Positions 21,252 to 34,124 of a stretch of DNA of 64,000 nucleotides are shown here, piece after piece; the stretch's first letter is position 1, and each line of letters opens with the position of its first letter. The DNA is from Aquatica leii. Taxonomy: Eukaryota > Arthropoda > Insecta > Coleoptera > Lampyridae. Under the pieces are notes generated by a model. It was not told where the DNA came from and made no database searches. It saw only the letters and a program-made list of their open reading frames with translations. The translations under genes were made by a program, and so were the position numbers. Location of the stretch: NCBI GenBank assembly GCA_035610365.1, contig CM069433.1, positions 134,496,545-134,560,544 of the forward strand, given 5' to 3'.

Positions 21252-23512
21252 TCAATGGAATAGTTCTTCATCATCACATTCTGGCAAGTTTTTCCAGAAC
21301 GTTCTTTTGTTTTCAGGAAGAATTCCTCCAATAGATTTAAGCAGCGCTTCCTTCTTCGATTTAGGGAATCATCGGGGTTCGGTTCGACTTACAACATCGG
21401 CTGATAAAATCCCTGTTTTTTTCGCAGCTTTCTTACAGAGAAATTCCAACTTTTTATATTCCTCGCTAAATGAGGTTTTGTAGTGTAGTACAAACTGACC
21501 ACGGCTAGCTTTAATCTAGACAATGTCGGAGAGAAGCGGTCTGGTTGCGTTTTTCTTTAAAGTAGCTTCAATTTTAAGTCTTTCCACTTAAGGATTCATG
21601 AAAATCAATTTGTTTTACCTCAACTTTTCCTCTTTGCGCTTGTTGCAAAGCATCAACAAAGTCGTTGAAGTCATACGTCTTGCCCTGTTTTTTAAGAGAC
21701 AGTTCCACCTGATGGTGGAAGCTATCTGACGACATAAATGTATGTCCGGGTTCAAAATAATTCAGCAATATATCAGTCGCAGATATTTCAGTAGAATTAA
21801 TCGTCCTCACTAGAAAGGTTAATAAACACCAATTTTTATTCTGGCTAGAACAGTTGTCTAACCATATAATTATTTGTTGGGCATCTCTATGTCTCTTGAG
21901 AAATGAATAGAAACAACTGATAATATCTTCTTTGTCTCTGCCTGAAACACCTTCGTGCCACAAAACAGCGTATGGCTTTAACTGCGATTTTGAACCCACT
22001 GGTACAAAACTTTCATTGTAAGCTATAAGTGTTTTAATGAAAATTACTTTTTTTAAAGTGTTTACCTTCAGCAACATAATAATTTTCTGCAAATCTGCAG
22101 AAACACAGATAATGCCGTCTACAAAATTTGTCTCAGATTGTGTTTGATAAAGTTCTCTAGCTGCAGTGGCTCGAATCTTGTGGTTGGTCCAAGTATAACA
22201 TTTTGTGCAGGAATCTTGAATATTTTCTTCATTATGATCATGTAATTTGAACTCTTCACAATGTTCGCATTCTTCATGTCCAAGTAGCGCAAATGAGATA
22301 TTTTTTGCCCTTACACGTAAGCGATATGATTCGTATGATACCTTCGAATTAGGGTTTATGGATTTAAAGTCCTCGAACACGGTGGCAACTAATATGTCGC
22401 TTGGTAAATATGTGTGTGCACATCTAAAAAATCAAGTGTGTGCTAGTAATTAGCAATTAAAGTGATAGAGAAATCACAAACTTACCGGTAGTGAGATATT
22501 GATGGATGAAACGTCTCAATATGTTCATTTAATACAGAATAATCTATTCTCTTTTTAGCTGAATGTCGATTTTTTTGGGGGATTCATCTGGTGCCGCGGA
22601 GTTTTTGATAAAGTATCATGTAAAACCCTATTATTTGATTTTTTGTATCCTAAAGTGGCTAAAAAAAGGTTTTGCAGACTTGAACAACTATATCGGCTTC
22701 GTTCTTTAAATGGTACTTAAAAGAATTTAGTTTTCTCTTACTCTCAGTCGTCCGACGTTTTGGATCTTGTCTGGTGCACATGTTAAGCATAAAAGCTTTT
22801 CTTTGTGCATAAGCAAACTCCAGAAATTTCTATTTATTACAGACCTTTAATCTTCTTTGATGAGATTTACACATCCTTTTAAACAACTCTTTACATCACA
22901 GGATAGCAGCACTTTATGATCTTCGATTAGTTTTTGTTGTTTTTTAGTTTTTTGTTGTTCTTTAATCTTTGGATCTATCCACCGCCTCTTCCTGGGGTTA
23001 CCCATATTTGTACATCCTTTGTCAACGACATTGTTTACAGCACTAGGTGCTATTGCATTTTCCTTTGATTGATTGGATGTTACAGTAGCTGCCGGTATAA
23101 TTTCATTAACTTTTAATAAATCGCAATTTTTGTCACATCGTTGTTCTTGTTCTTGGTCTTTAGTCAATATCATGTTTGATAAATCTGTAAATACACGTAT
23201 ACCGTCGGAACCATTACTATTTTTATTTAAAAAATCCTGGGAAATTGGATCTACAACTGCCGGTAAAACTGGAATTGGATTAATACATTCGTTCAGCAAA
23301 TTATGATCACCATTATGATAATCTTTATCATACAAATTTTCTTGACATGAATTTGGTAAATTTGCCATTACTGAACTTTTATTTTCATTTACGTTGTCCA
23401 TATGATATCCTATCATCGAAACCTCAGTTTTATGTTGAACTTGCCCTTTAGTTGCTAAGGATAACATAACTTTGGTTCTGCTGCTTGACATTTTTCTACC
23501 ATAAAGTATCAC
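21252..23512 (-). pseudogene. Transposon-associated gene with DNCSSQNKN motif (DUF7869-type), decayed
   Basis: Reading on the minus strand: an N-terminal frame 23512-22847 (221 codons, acidic and Asn/Lys-rich, ending in a Cys-containing KSCLKGCVN). A broken stretch follows, with a CTRQDPKRRTTESKRKLNSF-like arm and VCKTFFS. Then SISHYR joins across a 62-bp intron to CAHTYLPSDI. The long frame down to 21574 has HCEEF, HDH, IKTLIAYNESFVP, AVLWHEGVSGR, IIIWLDNCSSQNKNW, LNYFEPGHTFM and SDSFHH. A frame-shifted C-terminus follows (RPLLSDIV, FVLHYKTSFSEEYKKLEFL, PENKRTFWKNLPECDDEE) to a stop at 21252. This block order matches a protein family common in arthropod and cnidarian genomes, usually called DUF7869 and presumed TE-linked; its chemistry is unproven. 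At least three stops or frameshifts. Confidence 0.75.
22424..22485 (-). other. Intron of the DNCSSQNKN-type gene (62 bp)
   Basis: On the minus strand the donor is GTAAGT and the acceptor is TTTTTTAG. Removing it splits an Arg codon (CG|A) and joins SISHYR to CAHTYLPSD without a stop, as expected for the family. Confidence 0.75.
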
Positions 23513-24094
23513 AGGATTACTAAAATCAAAACTATGTTAAGTCAATTTATGATGAGTTAACAGGCCTGTATTGTTAATGTTTTTTTGACAATCATATTCA
23601 TGATTTTTTGATCAATTTTTTAATTTTTGTTTGATTTGTCCTATGTAATATTAGTCGCAATTGTTACAGTTTGTTTTATATACTAGATTAGATTTTTGTA
23701 GTGTTGGAGTCTTGTCTTTAAGTTGTGTGTAAAAACTGTTTTATTATATTTATCTTTTGACTATAAGGATGTTTTGATTAGTAATTGATAATCTTGTTGA
23801 ACGCTGTAGTTTTTTTGTACCAATCTGTAGTAATTTTATGTTCGATTTTATTAATACACGATAAACAACAGATTCTGTTACAAAAATATAATCGTTATAT
23901 GTTGTCTGATGTCGTTACCTATTATAGAGAGGCGGAACTTTAGAACCGTGATATGGAGCTTTTCTTGTATTAACCAAGTGAACAGTTTAGTTACTGGGTA
24001 TAATTACTGTCGTGTACTACGCGAAGAATCTTTGATTACAGCGTCTAGAATTTGTTGTCTTAGTTGTATTCCTCACCTTTGGCTTGGTCGACTA

Positions 24095-24286
24095 TTAGCG
24101 TTTCTCGTTATAAACTCTAAATTGTCTTCGGTTTGGAAAACGTATGCCATACTCGTTTGGGGCCGCGTTAGCATTTCCATTACAGAAACCGTACATCAGG
24201 TACATATCGGCATATTCATTAAAATTAAAAGCCAGTATGAGTGGGCAAAACAATAACAAAGAACCCAAAAAAATACAGAAGCACAA
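24095..24286 (-). pseudogene. DUF4817-type N-terminal fragment of a mariner-superfamily transposase
   Basis: Minus-strand residues FNFNEYADMYLMYGFCNGNA then YGIRFPNRRQF match the DUF4817 helix-turn-helix (consensus EEYADIHFVYGFCNGNA...Y..R(F/Y)PNRR). In insects this domain precedes an IS630/mariner-type DDE domain. The rest is stops; only the N-terminus is preserved. Confidence 0.8.
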
Positions 24287-24289
24287 GAA

Positions 24290-26356
24290 CTAATCAAAAG
24301 TACCTACACAAAATATCACGAAAAAAACAATGCTTATACAAAAATAAAACAAGAAAGTCGAATTGGATACATAAATGACAAAATTTGACAGATGATTGAA
24401 ATATGTTGAAATCGCATTAGAATAGAAAGTTTGTTTTACAATATCGCCAAATATGTTTATCGTAAAAATAAGATAATGAGATGTCAAAAAAAAACTTTGA
24501 AGTCAAAAAAGAAATCGTTATCGAAACAAAAGTATCAGAATTCCTTTATTGTTCTTAATCGCAGCTATCTCTAGCAACAGATATCGAAACTAACATTTAA
24601 TTATAGACCAAAAGTTCGAAATTCGAGAACCATTAAGATTTTCGATTCAGAATTGAACGAAGAAAGACACAGCGTGTAGCTTGGTTTAACGTAAAATTTA
24701 ATCTCTCATGTTTTGAAGGAGTCGTGAATTTGTACAAGATAATACATGCCTCAGATTTGTTCTACATAGAATAAATAAAATTATTTATCTGTAATTCAAT
24801 TATGTCTATTTCCACATACGCAAACAGACTATGTGCATAACAAGAAAGAAACATGAAACACAATTTATACAACAAAAAATTTAATTAATGATTTTCCGAA
24901 GAACAGAAAAAGCAATAGTTAATATAAAGACAAAATTGCACCTTGGTTTTACGTATACAGTGTGCTGTTTTTGTCTAAAAGCAATTAAAATTGATGTTAT
25001 TTAATTTTGTAAAATTTGAAAGTTATTATCAAATCAAATCTTTTAGTTTTTTTTTATATTTAATAAATATGTTAATTTAAAATTAAGCGTTAAGTGTCAT
25101 CTGTAATATGCTATAATTTAATTATTAACTTTTTATTTATAAAATTTAAATTTAATATACTAGATGATTTGTCGGTTTTTCAACATTAATTGAAAAAGTT
25201 TTTTTTATAAGCATTTTCACGTAATTGTTTAGGGATTTTGACTGTTTCCAAACGCTTTAACGTTAAATTTAAACTAATCTACCATTTTTGGAAGGAAAAA
25301 GCTAAATAATACATTATACACCGCTAGTTCATATTCGGTTCTCGTATTTGCTTAGTTTCGAAGAAAAACATCAAATATTTGTTTGGGAGAAGCGTCTATT
25401 ATTAATTAGTTTATTACGAAAGGTTGTTTTGTAGTTTTTAGCAGTATGTATACTTCACATCAAATACGTGCATTGTTGATTCTAATTTTTAAGGTGCACT
25501 AATAATTTTGAACATATGTACTTTAATATACATATTTAAAGTAGATATTATCCAACAAATTCTAGATAAAAAATAATTCTTACAGAGAAATTAAAATTTC
25601 GTTTTTACTTTAAGTCTTATATACTTTAATGGTTCTTAAACGCATTTAATGAAGCTTAATATACGTGATTATAATTATAACCTTGTTTTTTCATTATTAG
25701 GTTTCTAAAATTATGGTACACAATTAAATCAAATTTTATATAGTAAAAGGGGGTTAATTTTAGCTTCATGTGTATGTTGTTTAAGTATATATGCCAGTGC
25801 CATGCCAAAGAAGGGGTTTATAACGACATAGCACACAGTTACAAATCTTTAAGTTTGCTTTTAGTCATCTAACGAAAATAAAAATAATAAAAAAATTACT
25901 CGGACTCGATACCTAACATACTGGAACATAGAAATACTCCACACGTTGAACATTTACGCTAAGGTCCTGATTAAAAGCATTTACTACTGCACATCTCGCA
26001 CCTTTCCTTATTTATTTAAAGATAACTCAGCGCGACCCTTGTTTTCTGAGACGAATATTCGGGAACACTATAAATGTATTTTCGACGTTTTGAAATTGGA
26101 GATAATATATAATATGATATTTTACTAAAAGTGACATAAATTATAAAGCAATAAATCTTCTAAATTCAAATAATGTATTATAGATTATACTGGAATTGAT
26201 AATACCTATATCTAGGAATCTTCAGAATAATCGCTGCCACTATTTTCTAGATCGACGATTCATACCATATCTTCCCCTTAGTTGAGCTGCCCGATCGACT
26301 CCACCTAAATGTTTATTATAATCAGCGACTATAGATGTACATTTGATTTTAAGACA
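24290..26356. other. Intron 1, AT-rich stretch
   Basis: No gene or repeat identified. Short frames such as 25946-26128 have no recognisable domain. Confidence 0.5.
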
Positions 26357-26671
26357 TCATCGATTTTTTTGGGTTCGCTTTACTTTCGTTTCGCCCGTGT
26401 CGTGAAAATTGAACACAAAATGTACCACGCAATTATCCATCGACTTGAAGACTGTAATATCTGTAGCGCAAGTACGGTAATGAAAATCACTTTTCTTCAT
26501 AGACTTATCTTCAATCATTTTCTTTGACATGCCTACTTTATCTTTCTTGATGGTACCACATGCTAGAACCTTGTTGAGGAGAAATTGTTCTAGAAGATTT
26601 ATAGATGTGAAGTAACTGGCAGCATAAACAATTTGATTCTTTTCCCAATCAAACACGTTCGCAAAGTTCAT
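26357..26671 (-). pseudogene. PGBD4-like piggyBac transposase fragment
   Basis: A 104-codon minus-strand frame contains YFTSINLLEQFLLNKVLACG, then GTIKKDKVGMSK, DFHYRTCATDITVFKSMDN and VKRTQKN. These match the segment after the catalytic DN(Y/W)FTS box of piggyBac transposases of the PGBD4 kind. The aspartate of that box is replaced (AASYFTS), and both flanking parts are missing. It is dead. It is a different piggyBac lineage from the one at 58-61 kb. Confidence 0.85.
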
Positions 26672-27289
26672 GGCAAGATGACAATAAACAAAAATGTATT
26701 AAATTAACAATATGCATTTAGTTCAAACTACGCTTATCTAGCAATTACATTAAGACAAGAACTTAACTAAAATCTAACGAGTCGAATTATGCTATACTAT
26801 TTTACTAGTTAGTAGTCCGCATTGTTTATGAAAACTAACTTTATCAACGACGACGATGTGTCGAATCTGATTCCAATGCTGGCGACGTGAATACCTATAT
26901 AAATGAAACGCAATGTCCAAAACCCCAAGGTTTACAGTTAACAATTAAGAATAAGAAGCTAAAATAACCATATTAAAATAATTATAAAGGAAATAGAACA
27001 CTTAAGCTTAGAAAGAACTTCTAGAAAAAATAATTGTCTTGTTTAAAATAAATTATAAATAAGAAACCCAATCTGAATTAATTCGAAATTTTAAATTAAT
27101 CAATTTTTAAAGGAAATTGGTAAAACAACTTCTCCGAAGATTTTTCAACAATCATGTAAAATTTAAAAATTATTAAAAGTACCATATGCGCTATTTGATA
27201 ACACAAACATGTTCCAAAGACATAAAATTTAAAACAATTTTACAATATCCACACAATTAAGTAAAACTTAAATTACAATACGACGTCAT

Positions 27290-27835
27290 TAATACAACGT
27301 AGAACTTCATAAAGGCCCTTCCATCGCCTATGTGGATTGGGCAACAAACCACGTTTTCTTTGGGGACTTAGGATAAAAAGCTGTGGTCCTAGGTTTCTGA
27401 ATTCCTAACAGTCGGCAAACTTCTTGAAACAGACTCAAAGTTGTGGCTTTAGTCAGAATGTAATTCAAACGGAACTCCGAACCAGTATAAAAACTCATTC
27501 ATCAAAATGTCTGCGACTGTAGCTGCTTCTTGGTTTGGTATGGCTTAAGTTTCTGTCCGTTTCGTAAAATGATCCATTGCCATCAAGATGTATCCTTTTC
27601 TCTCTAAAGGGCTTCCCACGTTATATTGTTTAATTGATGCTTTGCGTTTTTTCACTGGACCATTTACTAATGCGCAGATCGGCAACATTCTATTACGTGT
27701 TCTTTGTAGTTCACCCAATAGAATTTTTCTCGTACTTTTCTTAATGTCTTGTTTACAGCAAAGTGTCTTCCTAATGTACTATCGTGCAAATGCCGCAACA
27801 CTTTTGACTCTTCAACACTATTAGCTGCTGTCTGT
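27290..27835 (-). pseudogene. Gypsy-type integrase fragment
   Basis: On the minus strand the decayed frame shows an H2C2 remnant (LRHLHDSTLGRHFAVNKTLRK), then GSPLERKGYILMAMDHFTK, PNQEAATVADILMNEF, WFGVPFELHSD and NFESVSRSLPT. These are the zinc region and the first two catalytic aspartates of a gypsy integrase, in a group related to mdg1/412. Several stops. No LTR could be tied to it. Confidence 0.8.
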
Positions 27836-29184
27836 TCTCTCTAAGGATTGTTTAAAAAGACCGTCTTCCACAGCGCCCAGTATGTTTTGATGTTTATGCC
27901 CAACTTTAAAATCAGAAAAAATTAGCACTAAATTTTAATTACAAACCATTCTTTATTATTAAATACCTAAATTATATGATGTAATAAAAAAAAGTTTAAT
28001 GAACTGGAACAACTACAGTCTATAAACGTACACACACAAAGCACGTTCTAATCTTTTGTTTGTTTACACAATATTGTAGCGACCCGACAACGATATTAAT
28101 AGATACGTTTATTGATTATTATAAACCTAACTAAAAACACAATACAAACTAACAGTTTAATAGAAACAATACTTATCTTGATATATCACAACCGCATACC
28201 GTCCGCGGATAAGATTCACTTTTATTTATCTACACTGTTTACATACACATTTACACTTGCACACGCGTTAAACACTTACGTTTGTAACTTATTTATTTAA
28301 TCCATCAATTCTTCTTAACACATTTTAGGAGACTAAAACTCGATTTTCTTCGTTCGCCTTTTATATTTTCACTTTACCTGGAACATTCTTTTTTGACAAT
28401 CGTATTTAATCTTGTTTCAATTTTGTATTATTCAACAATAATTATATATTTGCACAGCAAGTTCTGTTTTGCTTTTCGTGAGTTGATTAATTTTTTATTA
28501 TAATTTAGTAATAATAATTATTTTCCAGTTAAACTTTTTCGATTAAAGTATTTAAATTTAAATTATATATGAAATATCATTACTTTTTGGTTTTTTCGTA
28601 GACGTTATACTCAAGCGACGTTTTAGTGTTAATATTAGCAAAACCAAATTACTTAGAGTGCATCCATAAACATTGATTTGTGTAATACAGTATAAAGGAC
28701 ACAAAAAATGACCAAACTAACATAAAACGCATAAATTATGAAAAAATTCCATTCGCTATCGAAGAATGAAATTTTAGATAACAAACGACGCTTTCTATAA
28801 AAAGTCGATTCTTTGCCTTTTAATAAAAACCAATAAAATTTTATCAAAATGATGTATTTGTTACCAAAATTTCTGAACGATTATTCAACGCATTCCATTA
28901 TTATTGGAGCGTATTAACGTGTTTTATCTACAACAATAAATTTTATGTGTGTTGAAGCTGTTAAAATTAAGACGTAGTCTAACGCTAGAATTCACTTGTA
29001 GTATAAAGTGGAGGCTGTTCTTGATCTTTCTCTTCTGTTTAAGTTTCTTAGGTTCACTTAATCGTTTTATATACTTACACGAATATGCTGTTACTAATAG
29101 AAGGTTTCAGCTAAACTTCTGAAGCATTAATAATTTACGAATAATAACACGCTTAATTAATTAACATTTTATGGGATATCGTAG
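27836..29184. other. Intron 1, last part
   Basis: AT-rich. A segment starting TGTAGCGACCCGACAACG at about 28074 has the look of an LTR start, but no matching end or second copy was found. Ends in the acceptor AG at 29183-29184. Confidence 0.4.
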
Positions 29185-29289
29185 GTTTCCCTTATGTCCC
29201 GCATAATACCTTCTCCGGATTGGTTTATTGGAATCGATGCCTTCAATCTATGCGTGAATGGCAATTGGCTCGATAGTATCACAATTGAG
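29185..29289 (+). CDS. Spondin gene, second visible exon (Spond_N domain)
   Basis: 35 codons, phase 0 at both ends, donor GTAAGG. Contains PSPDWFIGIDAFNLCVNGNW, a hallmark block of Spond_N (PSPDWfxGvdsl.LC..g.W). Confidence 0.97.
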
Positions 29290-29349
29290 GTAAGGAATAG
29301 CGCTGTTTAATTTAAGTATTGTTATTACTCAATACTCTTGTATCTGCAG

Positions 29350-29529
29350 GTGGACCCTATCGACGCAGGCACCGATAACGGATTTACATTCACGGCACCA
29401 AACTGGCCAACCGAACCTCAAGGGGTCGCCTATCGCATAACCGCTCACTATCCTGCACACCCTGCAGGGTCCTTTTTCTATCCTTATCTAAAACGACTGC
29501 CACCTATAGCTATTTTTCAGTTCCTCAAG
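29350..29529 (+). CDS. Spondin gene, third visible exon (Spond_N domain)
   Basis: 60 codons, phase 0 at both ends, after a 60-bp intron ending TGCAG. Contains DPIDAGTDNGFTFTAPNWPT, YPAHPAGSFFYP and LPPIAIFQF, which complete the Spond_N domain with very high conservation. Donor GTAATA. Confidence 0.97.
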
Positions 29530-29588
29530 GTAATAGATACAAAAATCTAAAATTTGCTGTAGCGTAAATTTTGTTTTTTATTTGATAG

Positions 29589-29869
29589 ATTAAAGAATAC
29601 GAACTGAGCGAAGTTTTTCATCACGAAGAAGACGATCAAAAATATGAAGTTTTGAAAATTGAGCACATGACACAAAACAGTATAAATGTTATGAATGGAA
29701 ATAACGACATCGAAACCGCGATCGAAGAAGAGCGAGAGGAGCAAGAAATACATAAGAGGCCACACACTAACCCTCGCCTTCAACAATTTATATCATCTAC
29801 TTCTACGTCTACCGCAAATAGTGTTTTTTATTCAAAAAATCTAACAAACGATCGATATCTCAACACAAT
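29589..29869 (+). CDS. Spondin gene, fourth visible exon (linker)
   Basis: Begins IKEYELSEVFHH and ends in phase 2 at a consensus donor GTAAGT. It is rich in acidic residues, including EEEREEQE, followed by a Ser/Thr stretch (SSTSTSTAN). It is the variable linker between Spond_N and the TSP1 repeat. Without splicing the frame would run into the intron and stop at 29873. Confidence 0.9.
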
Positions 29870-31989
29870 GTAAGTAAAAATTATTATACACTTTTTCTTA
29901 TAAAGCGAAACTTATGATGATGCACGTCGGCCTTACAAATAACGTTAAATTTATATCTACTGTGCCATTAAGAAACGTGAGTTCATGCAGTACGTTGACT
30001 GAAGCAATTACTTTATTTTATTAATGTCTTTATTTGTTAAAAAAAATTATAAGTTATTTTAAATCTACCGAAAGCTATAAACTGGACTTGTCACTGCTTT
30101 TTTTCTTATCATTTAATATAGTATCCATGTTTCTGTATTTTGATCTTTAAGTTGTAAAAATTTATAAATGTTTTTTAAAAAATAATATTTTATTGCAGTT
30201 GAATGTATCACTGTTAGAGATTGTTATTATACAATAATTGAATCGCGATTTTATTTTCATTATCGTAGTACTAACGAAAACAGGTACTAACGAAATTAAT
30301 TTGATTTGACATTTTAGTCATTTTAAATTAAAAAAAAACATATAAATTTACAATTTTAACGTTTCAAAAGGTTCAAAAGATTAAGTCATATTTTACTAAA
30401 TTTTGTAATATGCAAACATTGACGTCTAAACGATTATGGTCGACCGGTGTAAGTATAACCGCAAATTTTATTAGTTCAATTTGCCATAGCTTAAGAAGGT
30501 GAACTTAAACTAAATTGAAATTTTATGAGAGTATTAACATGATATACTACCTTAGGAAAATTTACGCAAATGCCTGTTATCGGCTCTTTTCTGCCAAAAC
30601 AACATAATGTGCACTCGGGGTCAACGAAGAAGCCCATATCCGGTGCGTTTTAAAAGTAATCCCGAACTTGACATCTTTTTTAACCATATACCTTTATTAA
30701 TCTTTTATTATTAAAACAATTTAAAAAAATATCTATCATTTTTCTTAAATAAATAAATAACGTAAACTTATCAAAACAAACGAATAATTTAGAATTTTTG
30801 TATAAATAGCTATGTGTTTCTAACAAAATATACAGTCTCCTTCAACTAAAATGACCTTTTAAAAGATATGATATTTTGCATTAGAAGTTTTAAAGTAAAT
30901 AAACTATTGTGATCGCACCGTCCTTTTGTGCACAACGACCTTTAAATTATGTATTTGTAGATAGACTGTAAATATGTCGGTTGTGAAGCAGTCATTTTGA
31001 TTAAAGGCGATTGTACTATACTAGGAACTACGAGAATTTGCGTTTACGTCATAAGTTTCTAAATCAATTGACCACATTGCTTAAAAATTGATTAAAGGTT
31101 TATCATAAAGACAGCAATACAGTTTGCATATCTTAAATTGATTCAGAAAGCTATGACGTGAACACCAACTTCCATGGTTTAAGGTATACGTATGTCATGT
31201 GTTTACACTTTCATTCAACACTACTTTTTTTCTTTCTATGAATTTATAACTAATGATACAGTGTGGCCAAGAATAGATATTAAAGTAGAAACAAATAAAA
31301 ATAGTGTACGTAAAAAATTATGAATATGACGTAAACGGTTTAGTTCAGAAACATATTTTAAAACTTTGCTACTTTTGGTTTATCTTAGGCGCTTTCAATT
31401 AAAAGAAATTATTATTTTAATTATTTATGATACCTAATTTTGATCCTAATTTTTTATGATAATTTATATTTTACTATTTTGTTGTGGCTAATCAATTACG
31501 TATAATTATGAACTAAATAGAGTATTTTAAAATACTCGTTATTAATTTGCTTTTAAATTGAATGATAAATAATTAAAAATGATTTAATTTTAAACTTTAA
31601 TACCGGCTGTGCACTCTCGCCAAGCGTGCTCGAGTAGATATCGCCGAGAGATTAGATACACACTAACGTGGAGAAATATAAACTTTTTCCGTGTTTTCGT
31701 TTCTAGTAGTGACCAAAAGTTGTCATTTCGGATCAAACTAACACATGCAAAATAATTTGAAATTTGGTACAGTTCAAAGTCTCCGCAAAGCCATTTAAGT
31801 TGTAAAAAATGATTTTTTTATGATAAATTGCGGAACCTGTAAGAGATAAGGCATAAGACACTTAATATAATTTCATTTTTCTATTTTAATTATGTTGCAA
31901 AATTAACTGCTAACAAAATTCACTATGTATTGTATTTCACAAAATATAAAATTGTGTAAGGGGCTGCTACTGCATTTTAATTATTAAAG
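29870..31989. other. Intron 4, first part
   Basis: AT-rich, no coding remnant or repeat copy recognised. A slightly GC-richer patch near 31605-31665 is not explained. Confidence 0.5.
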
Positions 31990-32376
31990 GTGAAAAATTG
32001 CGCTTGTTCTTGGTTACGAGAAACGGTTATTTTAATATGGATAAAACGTGTAGTTCTTCAAAATGTACCCTCTTCGGAGATACTGGTGAAATGTAAACAA
32101 ATGATTTACCTACTTATGAAGACGTTGAAATCCCAAAAGGAAAAGCCCAAAGAGCCGTCGTTCTCAGAGATAGCACACATAGTGGTTTCCAAAATTAAAA
32201 TATGGAACACAGCTTCACTTCTAACTTTAAATCGCACTAAAATCATACAAAAGAAACTGTCTAAAGACAAACTAGCGTCTTTTCGAATAGCAAATTGTGT
32301 TCTTTTTGCTATATCGTTGATCAAATTGCTACAAGCTTATAAGTTTTACGAACCCTGCTCGGCCAACTCGCACTAA
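31990..32376 (+). pseudogene. Weak TE-like coding remnant
   Basis: A 128-codon frame contains KEPSFSEIAHIVVSKIK and WNTASLLTLNRTKIIQK. An overlapping frame reads CSSSKCTLFGDTGEM and LPTYEDVEIPKGK. The pattern of an LPT block, then EPSFSEIA and IW..AS(L/I)P recalls the N-terminal part of arthropod transposon proteins, but I cannot name the family. The split over two frames suggests a frameshift. Confidence 0.35.
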
Positions 32377-34124
32377 TCTGAGATAGGGGAGGTTCAAGTA
32401 AATAGAATTTAATGGGCGCCAGATCGCACTAAGTAAAAACTTCTGCTTCGATCAAGACAAAAGGTTCAAGCTTGCAACAAAATCAGGTTCGTAAGCCACA
32501 ACGGACCAAAAAAAAAAGAAAGATAGACATGTACAACATTTAATATCGCGATTATTAACGAGCACAAGAATTTATAGTAAATTATTCAAGGAGCACAAAA
32601 ATGTATCATAGATTATTCAACAATAGTTATATAAATGCCGGAAGTAACGGCAACACACAATACATAGGCTTAAATTACACATAGGATGTTTATAGCAAAG
32701 AAAATTAAATTGATAATAACAAATATCTACGATTAATAGCATGCGGCACACAAAAATAATTAATGGAAATACCTAAATGATATTGAAACAATTATTGTAG
32801 TTACGCAAGTTAGAATAACAACCAAAGTTGTCGTGAGAGATTTAAATAATGACACAAATGTAGTTAAATAAGACTTACCTACAATCCAGTACTTGTCCGA
32901 AGAAAACGTTTTTCTCGTTGAGTCGAGCTAGAATATTAATGAACAGAGCAAATCGTGTCAGCACAATGACGCACGAAAGCAAAGATCTACAACACTATTA
33001 ATTAATGCCTAAAGGAATTAGAAATAAAAACCCGGTTATCGAATGCTGTTGGACACATTGAATTAAAGGAGATATCGCAGTCTATTAATTCGTAAACAAC
33101 AGTACATCGGAGAAAATTTCTTCTCAAAGCTTCCTTTTTTAGATATAAGGTAGGCCTTTCAAATTATAATATTTCCATTAAGGTGTTTGGTCGATAGTAA
33201 CCCTTCATTGGTGGAGAATACAACGAACACATGTGAACTAACACGTCTCGGGTCGTGCTAACAAATTAACATGGAAATTACAAATGAATTCAAAAAACTA
33301 ATAGTAAAAGCTGAATCTGTGATGACTCAACACAAGCTGATGATGTTAGAAAATTAATTTAGACATCGCAAGCACGATTTTAAGTAATAGACCGTTTAAC
33401 GTCTTGACAAGAAGTGAAGTAAAAACGAAACTCGTTAGAGGGCGTCAAAAGCAGAAATTTAATTTCAGTGTAATGAATATGCAGGGCAGTACATTTTGAA
33501 ATTTATACACGTAACAAAATGTCAAAATTTTAATTCAACTCCTGGTTTAAAGAGAGGAAGGTGCATAGATATGAACAGGGTTTCCTAATCTGCTGTGCCA
33601 CCGTGATCGCAGATGATTCAAAGGATACGTCATCATCGTGAAATAATAGGGTAAATGACGATAAATTAAAGTCATTGTCAATAAAATTGCCAACGGTTTC
33701 AAAGGTTTGCGATAGATAGAGCTGCAGCAACAATTGTATCATCCGTGTTACATGACATTACATTAGATGTCTCTCGATTTTCATAAGGTGCAAAGAGAAA
33801 GAATGATTGGACAAGAGAAGGTGATAACACAAAACTTGAATCATAAAAATAAAATTAAAATCAGCACAAACGAACACCATAAAATGTTTGGTGAATAATT
33901 GAAAGATTTCGATAACTATCAATAAACTCTCAACATAATTAATTTCAAAGCTTTCCAATCACTGAACTCGCGAATAAATAGCTTAATCGGTAATCAATAA
34001 ATACTTTTAAATGTTGTACGTAGACCGACTCCAGGTTAGCTTTAGGCCAGTTGACGTCGGCAGGAACTTTGATCAGGAAACCCAACCATTTGACAAAGTA
34101 CTGTGGGAAGATTTTCAATAAGCC
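32377..34124. other. Intronic stretch with old repeat debris
   Basis: No gene recognised. The segment 33478-33525 (GCAGGGCAGTACATTTTG, then ACACGTAACAAAATG) resembles 13695-13740, and 32865-32920 loosely resembles 13070-13110. Together they hint at one diverged repeat family of about 0.9 kb. Confidence 0.4.

Noticed and set aside
24095..24256. + strand frame 23909-24256 as a gene
   Set aside because: Antisense to the DUF4817 fragment.
23909..24256. Possible olfactory-type membrane protein in hydrophobic frames of this and similar regions
   Set aside because: Hydrophobicity is explained by T-rich composition; no conserved motif was seen.
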